DNA from: VAZQ01 sp050179645
GTDB lineage: Bacteria; Pseudomonadota; Alphaproteobacteria; Rhizobiales; Xanthobacteraceae
Direction of reading: 5' to 3'
DNA: 17,056 nucleotides
Assembly: GCA_050179645.1 (NCBI GenBank)
Contig: JBFXEX010000120.1
Location: 1 to 17,056 of the forward strand
Positions 1 through 7,573 of this stretch are shown piece after piece; the stretch's first letter is position 1; every line of letters begins with the position of its first letter. Under the pieces are notes generated by a model, which saw only the letters and a program-made list of their open reading frames with translations, had not been told where the DNA came from and ran no database searches. Both the position numbers and the translations under genes were made by a program.

Positions 1-1
1 G

Positions 2-298
2 AAAGTGCAGATGCCGATATTCTTGCTGGCCGCGCGTGATGACGAGGTGGTCGCGCCGGCGCAGTTGTTCGCCGCCAAACGGCTGGTCGGCACCACCGCG
101 GACAACATTGAGACCGATACCGTCGATTGCCGGCATATCGGGCTGTTCATGGGCCGCGCAGCGCTTCACGGTCCCTGGCCGAAGATCGCCCGCTGGATCA
201 CGGCGACGGACGCCATCGCGCCGCCATTGGACGGGATTGACGCTGGCAACACCGACACGAGCGGTGCCGGCCGTGCTCCGGCGCGCGCGCCGCTCTGA
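2..298 (+). CDS. Alpha/beta-hydrolase-like protein, C-terminal part only
   Basis: The frame is open from the window edge, so the 5' end lies outside; 98 residues are visible. The visible part looks like the end of an alpha/beta-hydrolase fold of the PHA-synthase/depolymerase-like kind. ARDDEVVAPAQ matches the loop carrying the acid of the catalytic triad. CRHIGLFMG matches the loop carrying the catalytic histidine. WPKIARWI looks like the last helix. A Gly/Ala/Pro-rich tail of about 30 residues follows and has no recognisable domain. The nucleophile elbow (GxSxG) would be upstream and cannot be checked, so substrate and activity are open. A 116-base gap separates it from the next rightward gene, so membership of that operon is uncertain. 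Confidence 0.6.
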   Translation, partial: KVQMPIFLLAARDDEVVAPAQLFAAKRLVGTTADNIETDTVDCRHIGLFMGRAALHGPWPKIARWITATDAIAPPLDGIDAGNTDTSGAGRAPARAPL

Positions 299-414
299 AC
301 GCAGTTCAACCGTTCTGAGTGCGAGCGCGACACCTGTTCAATCCATCTTCGTTTCGCTCTAAGGTCGCCGGCTGGAGTCAGCGCCGCGCGGACTGCGTCG
401 CAGGAGGAATGGGG

Positions 415-1197
415 ATGGAGCTTGGGCTCGAAGGAAAAGTCGCGCTGGTGACGGGGGCAAGCCGCGGCATCGGCCGCGGCATTGCACTCGCCTTCGCAAA
501 GGAAGGTTGCCACCTGATGCTGACCGCGCGCGACGTCAAGGCGCTCGATGAGGTCGCCGAAACGATCCGCGGCAACGGCCGCAGGACGGCCGTCTCGGTG
601 CTCGATCTGCGCGAACCAAAGGCTCCAGCCGCGGTGATCGATCAGGTGAAGCGCGAGTTCGGCGGTCTCGACATTCTTATCAACAATGCCGGCACGACCA
701 AGCGTGGCGATTTCGCCGCTCTGACGGACGAGGACTGGGCCGATGGCTTCGCGCTCAAGTTCTTCGCCCACATGCGTCTCGCGCGCGCCGCCTGGCCGTT
801 GCTGAAGGAGCGCAAGGGGGCGCTGGTTGCCATCGGCGGCACCAGCGGCCGCAAGCCCGAGAAACGCTTCACCATCGGCAGCTCGGTCAACGCCGCGGTC
901 GCGGCCTTCACCAAGTGCCTGGCCGACCTCGGCAAGGACGACGGCGTGCGGGTCAACTGCATCCATCCGAGTCTGGTCGAGACCGAGCGGCAGTGGCGGC
1001 GCATCCGCGCCGCCGTCGCGGAAACCGGCGAACCGGAAGACAAAGTGCGCGCCGTGCTCTGCCGCGAGACCGGCATCACCCGCTTTGGCACCGTCGACGA
1101 CGTCGCCGACCTCGTCACCTTCATGGTGTCGGCGCGCGCCACTTGGCTGCAAGGCGCGACCGTCGATCTGGACGGCGGGGAGATACCGGTTCTGTGA
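415..1197 (+). CDS. SDR-family protein with degenerate catalytic site
   Basis: This 260-residue Rossmann protein has the length and layout of classical short-chain dehydrogenases (FabG type). The nucleotide-binding motif TGASRGIG is at residues 13-20 and NNAG at 90-93. The active-site region reads IGGTSG followed by TIGSSVNAAV. Aligned to FabG, the Ser falls on Gly142 (Thr143/Ser144 are adjacent), the Tyr on Gly155 and the Lys on Asn159, so YxxxK is absent. Cofactor binding looks intact but normal hydride-transfer chemistry is doubtful. The start is the ATG at 415, seven bases after AGGAGG (402-407); the in-frame ATG at 409 is too close to it. The stop overlaps the GTG of the next gene (GTGA), implying translational coupling with the OYE-type protein. 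It may be an atypical reductase or a structural partner. Confidence 0.9.
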   Translation: MELGLEGKVALVTGASRGIGRGIALAFAKEGCHLMLTARDVKALDEVAETIRGNGRRTAVSVLDLREPKAPAAVIDQVKREFGGLDILINNAGTTKRGDFAALTDEDWADGFALKFFAHMRLARAAWPLLKERKGALVAIGGTSGRKPEKRFTIGSSVNAAVAAFTKCLADLGKDDGVRVNCIHPSLVETERQWRRIRAAVAETGEPEDKVRAVLCRETGITRFGTVDDVADLVTFMVSARATWLQGATVDLDGGEIPVL

Positions 1198-2963
1198 ACG
1201 TTCTGCTCACGCCGGCGCGGATCGGTCCGGTCGAGATCAAGAACCGCATCGTGATGCCGCCGATGACAACGCGTACGGCGGATGCGGAAGGTTTCGTCAC
1301 CGACGACAGCATCGCCTACTACATGGCGCGGGTGGACGGAGGCGTGGGCCTGATCACCATCGAGATGGCCTCGCCGGAAAAATGCGGCCGTCACCGCCGG
1401 CACGAGGTCGGCATCTACGACGACCGGTTTCTCCCTGGCCTCGCGCGTCTCGTGAGCGAAATTCACCGCGGCGGCGCCAAGGCCTCGATCCAGCTCGGTC
1501 ACGGCGGCGGCCATACCCGCAAGGACATCTGCGGCGAAACACCGATCGCGCCATCCGCGATCCCGCATCCAGTGTACGAGACCACGTTCGAGACCATCGT
1601 GCCGGAGGAAATGAGCAAGGCGCGCATCGCCGAGACCACCGCCGCGCACGTCGCTGCTGCGGTGCGTGCCCAGCAGGCCGGATTCGACTGCGTCGAGATT
1701 CACGCCGCGCACGGCTATCTGATCTCGCAATTTCATGCGCCGTTCGAAAACCGCCGCACCGATGAATACGGCGGCAGCCTGGAGAACCGCGCGCGCTTCG
1801 GGCTCGACATCTTGCGCGCCGTCAAGGCCGCGGCGCCCGGCCTTGGCGTGATCTATCGCCTGTCGGTCGAGGACTTTTTCGACGGCGGCCTGCCGTTTCA
1901 CGAAGGCAAGCAGATCGCGCTGTGGGCGGCCGCCGCCGGCGCCGATGCGCTGCACATTACCGCCGGACATTATCGTTCGTTGCCGTCGGCGCAGATCGTG
2001 CTGCCGCCGATGGAGATGCCGGATGCGCTGTTCTTGGACTATGCCGCAGAGATCAAGCCACTGGTCACTGTGCCGGTGATCGCGGTCGGCCGCCTCGGCG
2101 ATCCGGAGATCGCCACCGCAGCCGTCGCCGACGGCAAAACCGATTTCATCGCGCTCGGCCGCACGCTGGTGGCCGATCCGGAATGGGTCAACAAGCTCGC
2201 GCGCGGCGAGCCGATCCGGCGCTGCCTCGCCTGCAACACCTGCATCAACGAGATGCGCGGCGGCGCGCGCATCGGCTGCGTCGTCAACGGCTCGGCCGGA
2301 AGAGAGACGGTGTTCGCACATCCAAGCCCGCCCCGCGGCGAACGCATCGGAGTGATCGGCGCGGGCCCGGCCGGGCTCACCTACGCGTCGCTGGTCGCCG
2401 AAGGCAACTCGGTCACGATGTTCGAGAAGCAGAAGCAGCCCGGCGGTTCGTTCCGCTACGCCGGCAAGGCGCCCCTATTCCAGGAGGTTGAGGCGAGCGA
2501 GGCAAGCTTTCGCCGCTATGTCGCCGATATGACGGCGGCCTGTAGCCGCAGGGGTGTAACCTTCCGGTTCGGCACCGACGTGCGAAAACAGCCGCAATTG
2601 CTGGCGCCGTTCGACCGCATCGTCATCGCGACCGGCGCGGATTACCGCTTCGGTCTCGGCCCGCTTGTCCGGACCGCACTCGCGTGCGGCGTTGGACACT
2701 GGCCCGGAATATCTCATCTATTTTCGCATCCGAAACTGCGTGACTGGTTCTATCATCAGGCACGCCGCGCCACGGGCGACGCGTTCCGGGCGCTGGCGCG
2801 GCCTGGGCAGACCGTTGTCACGATCGGCGATGCCGCGCGGGCCGGCAAGAGCAAGCCGGCGATCACAGGCGCGTTCGAGGCCGCGCTGCTCCCTAGCGGC
2901 CCGCGCACGAGCGTGGCACGTTCGATGCAAGACGGTCCAAGGCAGCCCGCCGTCACCAGATAG
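1194..2963 (+). CDS. Old-yellow-enzyme-type FMN/4Fe-4S/FAD oxidoreductase
   Basis: A 589-residue protein related to 2,4-dienoyl-CoA reductase (FadH) and trimethylamine dehydrogenase. Residues 1-340 form an FMN TIM barrel, with the N-terminal IGPVEIKNRIVMPPM signature and HAAHGYL followed by NRRTDEYGGSLENRARF. Cys344, 347, 350 and 362 (C-x2-C-x2-C-x11-C) are the likely 4Fe-4S ligands. An FAD-binding domain starts with GAGPAG (389-394), has the ATG-type motif near 479-482 and closes with TIGDA near 543-547. Only about 63 residues separate those last two motifs and contain no GxGxxG, so the NAD(P)-binding domain of FadH (about 670 residues) is largely missing. Start is GTG 1194, overlapping the SDR stop, with GGGGAG 11 bases upstream; the conserved N-terminus rules out later ATGs. 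Substrate and electron partner are unknown. xdhA follows 21 bases downstream. Confidence 0.88.
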   Translation: MNVLLTPARIGPVEIKNRIVMPPMTTRTADAEGFVTDDSIAYYMARVDGGVGLITIEMASPEKCGRHRRHEVGIYDDRFLPGLARLVSEIHRGGAKASIQLGHGGGHTRKDICGETPIAPSAIPHPVYETTFETIVPEEMSKARIAETTAAHVAAAVRAQQAGFDCVEIHAAHGYLISQFHAPFENRRTDEYGGSLENRARFGLDILRAVKAAAPGLGVIYRLSVEDFFDGGLPFHEGKQIALWAAAAGADALHITAGHYRSLPSAQIVLPPMEMPDALFLDYAAEIKPLVTVPVIAVGRLGDPEIATAAVADGKTDFIALGRTLVADPEWVNKLARGEPIRRCLACNTCINEMRGGARIGCVVNGSAGRETVFAHPSPPRGERIGVIGAGPAGLTYASLVAEGNSVTMFEKQKQPGGSFRYAGKAPLFQEVEASEASFRRYVADMTAACSRRGVTFRFGTDVRKQPQLLAPFDRIVIATGADYRFGLGPLVRTALACGVGHWPGISHLFSHPKLRDWFYHQARRATGDAFRALARPGQTVVTIGDAARAGKSKPAITGAFEAALLPSGPRTSVARSMQDGPRQPAVTR

Positions 2964-2984
2964 GCGGGTCATCAGAGCGAGGTC

Positions 2985-4418
2985 ATGGGCGAAATCCGCT
3001 TCCTGCTCAATGGAGAGCCGCGCGCCGTGACGGGCGTGTCGCCGACCACGACCGCACTCGACTGGTTGCGTCTCGACGCGCGGCTGACCGGCACCAAGGA
3101 GGGCTGCGCCGAAGGCGACTGCGGCGCCTGCACCATCGTGGTCGGGCGGCCTGACGGCGAGCGGCTGAACTATGAGGCGGTCAATGCGTGCCTGATGCTC
3201 GTGCCGCAACTCGACGGCGCGAACGTGCTGACCATCGATGGCCTTGCGGCGGCCGACGGCACGCTGCACCCGGTGCAGCAAGCACTGGTCGATGCCGACG
3301 CGACGCAATGCGGCTTCTGCACGCCGGGCTTCGCCATGGCGATGTTCGCCTTCCATCACGGCGGCGAAGGCCCCGAAGACACGCGAATCCACGAGGCGCT
3401 CGCCGGCAATCTCTGCCGCTGCACTGGTTATCGCGCCATCGTCGATGCCTGCCGCCGGGTCGCCTCCGGTCCGTCCGACCGCTTCGCTGCGGCCGGCGCG
3501 CAGACCGCCCGCACCGTAGCAGAATTGCCTGTCTGCTCCGATTATCGCCACCGCGAGCAAATCTATCTCACGCCGCGCACCCTCGATGAATTGCTCGCCG
3601 CGGCAGCGCACCATCCGAACGCCCTGATCTATGCCGGCGGCACCGATCTCGGGCTGCGGGTCAGCAAGGACCGCGAGCCGTTTCCCTGCGTGATCTCCAC
3701 CTCAAGGGTGGCCGAGTTGCAGGGGATCGCAACCGACGCGCGGGCGCTGACGCTCGGCGGCGCCGTCACCTACACGCAGGCGCTGCCGCATCTCGATGCT
3801 CACTTCCCGGATTTCGGCGCGCTGGTGCGGCGCATCGGCTCGCGCCAGATCCGCAATCTCGGCACGTTCGCCGGCAACCTCGCCAATGCCTCGCCGATCG
3901 GGGACACCATCCCGTGCCTGATGGCGCTCGATGCGTCGGTGACGCTCGCCTCCCGCACCGGCACGCGCAGCGTACCCGCGGACGAGTTCATCACCGGCTA
4001 TCGCAAGACAGCGCTTGCGCCGGGCGAAGTGATCGCGGCGATCCGGATTCCGCTTCTGTCCGAAGGCCAGCGGTTCTTCGCCTACAAGCTCTCCAAGCGC
4101 TTCGACCAGGACATCTCGACGGTGGTGGCGGCGTTCCGCCTCGCGCTCGACGGCGACACTGTGCGCGAAATCCGCACCTCGTATGGCGGCATGGCAGCGC
4201 GCACGATGCGCGCCACCCGTCTTGAAGCCGCGCTGACCGGCCGCGTCTGGCGAGATATTGCGCAAGCCGAGATCGACGCGGCACTGGCGCAAGATTTCAC
4301 CCCGATGGGCGATCATCGCGGCAGCGCCGTCTACCGGCTGCGCGCGGCCGCGAATCTCGTCCGACGGCTCCAACTTGAGAGCACGTCAGCAACAGCGACC
4401 CGCCTGGAGGCGCTATGA
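2985..4418 (+). CDS. xdhA: Xanthine dehydrogenase small subunit (2Fe-2S/FAD)
   Basis: The 477-residue electron-transfer subunit of a bacterial two-subunit xanthine dehydrogenase, moving electrons from the molybdenum centre through two 2Fe-2S clusters to FAD and NAD+. The plant-type ferredoxin domain has Cys41, 46 and 49 (GCAEGDCGACT) and Cys69. The helical second cluster domain has Cys109, 112, 144 and 146 (CGFCTPGF, NLCRCTGYR). The FAD domain carries YAGGTDLGLRVSK near 216-228 and IRNLGTFAGNLANASPIGD further on. Ferredoxin and FAD parts sit in one chain, as in XdhA and unlike the split CoxS/CoxM type, which supports a true xanthine dehydrogenase. GAGG lies very close (two bases) to the ATG, so the initiation signal is modest. 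It overlaps xdhB by ATGA. Confidence 0.95.
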   Translation: MGEIRFLLNGEPRAVTGVSPTTTALDWLRLDARLTGTKEGCAEGDCGACTIVVGRPDGERLNYEAVNACLMLVPQLDGANVLTIDGLAAADGTLHPVQQALVDADATQCGFCTPGFAMAMFAFHHGGEGPEDTRIHEALAGNLCRCTGYRAIVDACRRVASGPSDRFAAAGAQTARTVAELPVCSDYRHREQIYLTPRTLDELLAAAAHHPNALIYAGGTDLGLRVSKDREPFPCVISTSRVAELQGIATDARALTLGGAVTYTQALPHLDAHFPDFGALVRRIGSRQIRNLGTFAGNLANASPIGDTIPCLMALDASVTLASRTGTRSVPADEFITGYRKTALAPGEVIAAIRIPLLSEGQRFFAYKLSKRFDQDISTVVAAFRLALDGDTVREIRTSYGGMAARTMRATRLEAALTGRVWRDIAQAEIDAALAQDFTPMGDHRGSAVYRLRAAANLVRRLQLESTSATATRLEAL

Positions 4419-6730
4419 ACACGCCCCTCGCCCGCATCCGCGGCGGCGTCCACACCGCGGTCCGTCACGACAGCGCCGTCGGCCATGTCACCGGGCGCGC
4501 GCTCTATATCGACGACGTGCCGAATGTGCCGGGCACGCTCGAGGCCGCGCTGGTGCTGAGCCCGCACGCGCACGCGCGCATCCTGAGCATCGACATCAGC
4601 CGGGCGCTGGCCGCACCCGGCGTCGCGGCGGCGATCGTTGCGTCCGACATTCCGGGCAAGAACGACATCGCGCCGATCCGCAGCGACGAGCCGCTGCTGG
4701 CCGCCGATGTGGTGGAGTATGTCGGCCAGCCGGTCGTCGCGATTGCGGCCGCGACGCTCGATCAGGCGCGCGCCGCCGCAAAACTCGTGGCGATCGACTA
4801 CGAGCCGCTTTCCGCAATTCTCACCGTCGAAGACGCCATCACGCGCGAAGCGTATGTAGCGCCGCCGCAGACCATCGTGCGCGGCGATGCCGCCGCCGCG
4901 CTCGCCGGCGCACCGCACCGGCTGACCGGCGAGATACGCTGCGGCGGCCAGGATCACTTCTATCTCGAGGGCCAGATCGCGCTTGCCACGCCGGGCGACG
5001 ACGGCACTCTCTACGTGCTGAGCTCCACCCAGCATCCGACCGAAGTGCAGCACGGCGTCGCGCACCTGCTCGCAATGCCGTTCAACGCCGTCACCGTGGA
5101 AGTGCGCCGGATGGGCGGCGCATTCGGCGGCAAGGAGAGCCAGGCCACCATCATCGCCGGCATCGCCGCGGTGCTCGCCTGGAAGACGCGGCGGCCGGTC
5201 AAGCTGCGGTTGCCGCGCGACGACGACATGCAGGCGACCGGCAAGCGCCACCCGTTCCTGATGCGCTACGACGTCGGCTTTGACGGCGACGGCCGCATCC
5301 TCGGCGTCGACCTGACGCTGGCGGCGAACGGCGGCAACGTCGCCGACCACACGCCCGCGGTCGTCACCCGCGCGCTTTGCCATGCCGACAACTGCTACTG
5401 GCTGCCGCATGTCCGCTTCCTCGGCCTCTCCTGCAAGACCCATACGGTGTCGAACACTGCGTTCCGCGGCTATGGCGGGCCGCAGGGCATGCTGGCGATC
5501 GAAACCATCATCGATTGCATCGCCCGGCACCTCGGACTGACCAACGAAGCCGTGCGCCAGCGCAACTACTACGGCATCGGCCGCAACGACGTGACGCCCT
5601 ACGGCATGCGCGTAGAGGACAACATCATCGAGCGGGTCGTCGCCGAGCTCGAGCGCACCGTCGGCCTCGATGCCTGGCGCGCCGCCGTCGACGACTTCAA
5701 CCGCCAGAGCCCGGTGATCAAGAAGGGCCTCGCCACCATGCCGATCAAGTTCGGCATCTCGTTCAATCGTCCCACGCTCAACCAGGCCGGCGCGCTAGTC
5801 CATGTTTACACCGACGGCAGCGTGGTGCTGAACCACGGCGGCACCGAGATGGGCCAGGGCCTGTTCGTCAAGGTCGCACAGGTGGTCGCGGAGGCGTTCA
5901 GCATCGACCTGGAGCACGTGCGAGTCTCGGCGACGTCGACCGGCAAGGTGCCGAACACCTCGCCGACCGCCGCCTCCTCCGGCTCAGACCTCAACGGCAT
6001 GGCGGCGCTCAACGCCGCGGTCGAGATCCGGACCCGCATGACCGAGGTCGCGGCCGAGCATTTCGGCGTGCCGCCCGCCGACATCCTGTTCTCCGCCAAT
6101 CGCATCTATGCGGGCAACCGCAGCATGTCGTTTGCCGAGCTGGCGCTGCTGTCATGGGACAAGCGCGTATCGCTGTCGGCGACCGGCTACTACCGCACGC
6201 CGAAGATTCACTGGGACTTCGCCACCAACACCGGCCGGCCGTTCTACTATTTCGCCTATGGCGCCGCCGCCGCCGAGGTGGCCGTCGATACGCTCACCGG
6301 CGAGATCCGCGTGCTGCGTGCCGAATTGCTGCAGGACTGCGGCCGCTCGCTCAATCCGGCGATCGACCTCGGCCAGATCGAGGGCGCGTTCGTGCAGGGC
6401 ATGGGCTGGCTTACCAGCGAAGAACTGTGGTGGGACCCGCAGGGCCGCCTGCGCACCCATGGTCCCTCGACCTACAAGATTCCCGGCAGCCGCGACGTGC
6501 CGCCCGTTTTCAACGCGCGGATTCTCGCCGATTCGCCTAACCAGGAATCGACCGTGTTCCGCTCCAAGGCGGTGGGCGAACCGCCGCTGATGCTGGCAAT
6601 CTCCGTCTATCTCGCAATCCGCGACGCGGTCGCGAGCGTCGCCGGGCATCGCCTCGCCCCGAACCTTGATGCGCCCGCCACGCCGGAGCGCGTCCTCGCC
6701 GCCGTCGACGACATCCGCGGCAGCCGGTGA
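4415..6730 (+). CDS. xdhB: Xanthine dehydrogenase large (molybdopterin) subunit
   Basis: The 771-residue catalytic subunit, hydroxylating hypoxanthine to xanthine and xanthine to urate at a molybdenum cofactor in the cytoplasm. By residue spacing, positions that fix purine specificity in bovine and Rhodobacter enzymes are present: Gln206 (bovine Gln767), Glu241 in GGAFGGKE (Glu802), Arg319 in VVTRALCH (Arg880), Arg351 in AFRGYGG (Arg912) and the base Glu722 in AVGEPPL (Glu1261). Phe450 in GISF matches bovine Phe1009, while bovine Phe914 is Tyr353 here. HGGTEMGQG is the cofactor loop. Aldehyde oxidases lack the Glu/Arg pair, so xanthine is the expected substrate. ATG 4415 overlaps the xdhA stop and has GGAGG at 4406-4410. 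No xdhC follows, so the cofactor-insertion chaperone must be encoded elsewhere. Confidence 0.96.
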   Translation: MNTPLARIRGGVHTAVRHDSAVGHVTGRALYIDDVPNVPGTLEAALVLSPHAHARILSIDISRALAAPGVAAAIVASDIPGKNDIAPIRSDEPLLAADVVEYVGQPVVAIAAATLDQARAAAKLVAIDYEPLSAILTVEDAITREAYVAPPQTIVRGDAAAALAGAPHRLTGEIRCGGQDHFYLEGQIALATPGDDGTLYVLSSTQHPTEVQHGVAHLLAMPFNAVTVEVRRMGGAFGGKESQATIIAGIAAVLAWKTRRPVKLRLPRDDDMQATGKRHPFLMRYDVGFDGDGRILGVDLTLAANGGNVADHTPAVVTRALCHADNCYWLPHVRFLGLSCKTHTVSNTAFRGYGGPQGMLAIETIIDCIARHLGLTNEAVRQRNYYGIGRNDVTPYGMRVEDNIIERVVAELERTVGLDAWRAAVDDFNRQSPVIKKGLATMPIKFGISFNRPTLNQAGALVHVYTDGSVVLNHGGTEMGQGLFVKVAQVVAEAFSIDLEHVRVSATSTGKVPNTSPTAASSGSDLNGMAALNAAVEIRTRMTEVAAEHFGVPPADILFSANRIYAGNRSMSFAELALLSWDKRVSLSATGYYRTPKIHWDFATNTGRPFYYFAYGAAAAEVAVDTLTGEIRVLRAELLQDCGRSLNPAIDLGQIEGAFVQGMGWLTSEELWWDPQGRLRTHGPSTYKIPGSRDVPPVFNARILADSPNQESTVFRSKAVGEPPLMLAISVYLAIRDAVASVAGHRLAPNLDAPATPERVLAAVDDIRGSR

Positions 6731-6763
6731 CCGACGGCAATTAAGAAAGCATTTAGCAAGAAT

Positions 6764-6774
6764 GCAAGACTTGC
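6764..6774. promoter_or_regulatory. Short perfect palindrome upstream of coiled-coil gene
   Basis: GCAAGACTTGC is a perfect 11-base palindrome, with another GCAAG half at 6756-6760, in the relatively AT-rich start of the 126-base gap between xdhB and the next gene. It could be an operator or chance. No convincing -35/-10 pair is visible here. Confidence 0.2.
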
Positions 6775-6856
6775 GGGAAATGCGGCGGCGTCAACTCCCG
6801 CAACACAGTTGCTCCCCTTTCGCGTGTTTTGGTCGCTCAGCCACGGGGGATCGAAC

Positions 6857-7381
6857 ATGCAAGAACCATCGCTGTCGGAACTGCCCCAGGATTTCATGGC
6901 CTGGCAAGAAGACTTCTTTGACAAGAAGAAGAGCGCGATGCGCATCCTGAAGCAGAATTCGCGAAGGATTTGGACAAGCGTTGCAGGCGTCAGCGCGGTT
7001 CTGGTTCTGGCGTACGCGCTGACCCAGACGTCGTCCGCGACAACTGTGCCGTCGCCGAATTCGGCCGCCGTTGAAATAGCGAGCCAGCCTGCCGTCGGCT
7101 CCTCGGGCGAGATGGACGCCTTGAGGACTGCTATCAGCACCCAGAATGCGACAAACCAGCAGATTGCCGCGGCAATCGACGCGCTGCGGGCCGAGCAGAA
7201 GGAATTGCGGAAGCAAATCGCCGCAATGCAGGCTGCATTGCAATCTCCCGTGACCACCGGCTCGATCAGCCCGCGCCCGCAGGCGAGGCCTCTGCCGCCG
7301 AAGAAAGCGGAGCAAGGTCAGGCGCGTCACGTTCCCTATCCCGACCCGCGCCAGGTTCCTTATCCGCCACGTTCGAATTGA
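6857..7381 (+). CDS. Membrane-anchored coiled-coil protein, unknown function
   Basis: I do not recognise this 174-residue protein. It has an acidic/amphipathic N-terminus (1-22), a basic stretch (KKK at 23-25, RR at 36-37), one hydrophobic helix at about 38-56, a polar linker, and a heptad-like Ala/Gln/Leu-rich coiled coil at about 85-129 (IAAAIDALRAEQKELRKQIA). The tail is rich in Pro, Arg and Lys, with two VPYP repeats near the end. The basic residues before the helix predict an inside N-terminus and a periplasmic coiled coil. The ATG at 6857 is chosen because GGGGGA (6845-6850) precedes it by six bases; an upstream in-frame start at 6809 would add 16 residues without conserved character. 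It is 126 bases after xdhB and need not share its function. Confidence 0.75.
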   Translation: MQEPSLSELPQDFMAWQEDFFDKKKSAMRILKQNSRRIWTSVAGVSAVLVLAYALTQTSSATTVPSPNSAAVEIASQPAVGSSGEMDALRTAISTQNATNQQIAAAIDALRAEQKELRKQIAAMQAALQSPVTTGSISPRPQARPLPPKKAEQGQARHVPYPDPRQVPYPPRSN

Positions 7382-7417
7382 TGCCGCCTTACTTTGCGCG
7401 GGGCACGACGCCCCCAA

Positions 7418-7542
7418 CGTCATGGCCGGGCACAGCCGTCCGAAGGACGGCGTCGCTTCGCTCCGCCTATGTCCCGGCCATCCACGTCTAAGCTCGGCCA
7501 ACAAATCAAGACGTGGATGCCCGGCCTTCGCCGGGCATGACG
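7418..7542. repeat. Dispersed palindromic repeat, copy 1 (mosaic, long form)
   Basis: The outer ends cgtcat (7418-7423) and atgacg (7537-7542) are inverted. Inside lie atggccggg paired with cccggccat; a perfect GCCGTCC-gaa-GGACGGC hairpin (7435-7451); tccacgtct (7481-7489) paired with agacgtgga (7509-7517); and a 9-bp hairpin atgcccggc-cttc-gccgggcat (7517-7538). The core agacgtggatgcccgg recurs at 14502-14517. Unlike copy 2, this copy carries an extra hairpin module of about 35 bases. It lies between two convergent genes, where its strong hairpins could end transcription from both sides. I recall similar elements in Bradyrhizobium genomes; copy number elsewhere cannot be seen here. Confidence 0.85.
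7517..7538. terminator. Possible bidirectional terminator hairpin
   Basis: A 9-bp GC-rich stem with a four-base loop (cttc) lies between the convergent coiled-coil and M20 genes. There is no T-run on either side, so a classical intrinsic terminator is not assured. It is part of repeat copy 1. Confidence 0.4.
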
Positions 7543-7573
7543 ATCCAAACCGTATTCATCGATCGCGCGAATA

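Noticed and set aside
297..315. GAACG-N9-CGTTC inverted repeat after the first gene
   Set aside because: Short arms, long loop and no T-run; too weak to call a terminator or operator.
166..2321. Long leftward open frames (166-1152 and 642-2321) over the SDR and OYE genes
   Set aside because: Low-complexity Arg/Ala/Asp/His-rich translations typical of antisense frames in GC-rich genes; no family signatures, and the rightward proteins are clearly real.
2480..2963. Frameshift as the cause of the short OYE C-terminus
   Set aside because: The final FAD motif TIGDA and following helix stay in frame after the gap, so an in-frame loss of the NAD(P) domain fits better than a frameshift.
4331..5530. 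399-codon leftward open frame inside xdhB
   Set aside because: Shadow of a well-conserved XdhB coding frame with no recognisable motif.
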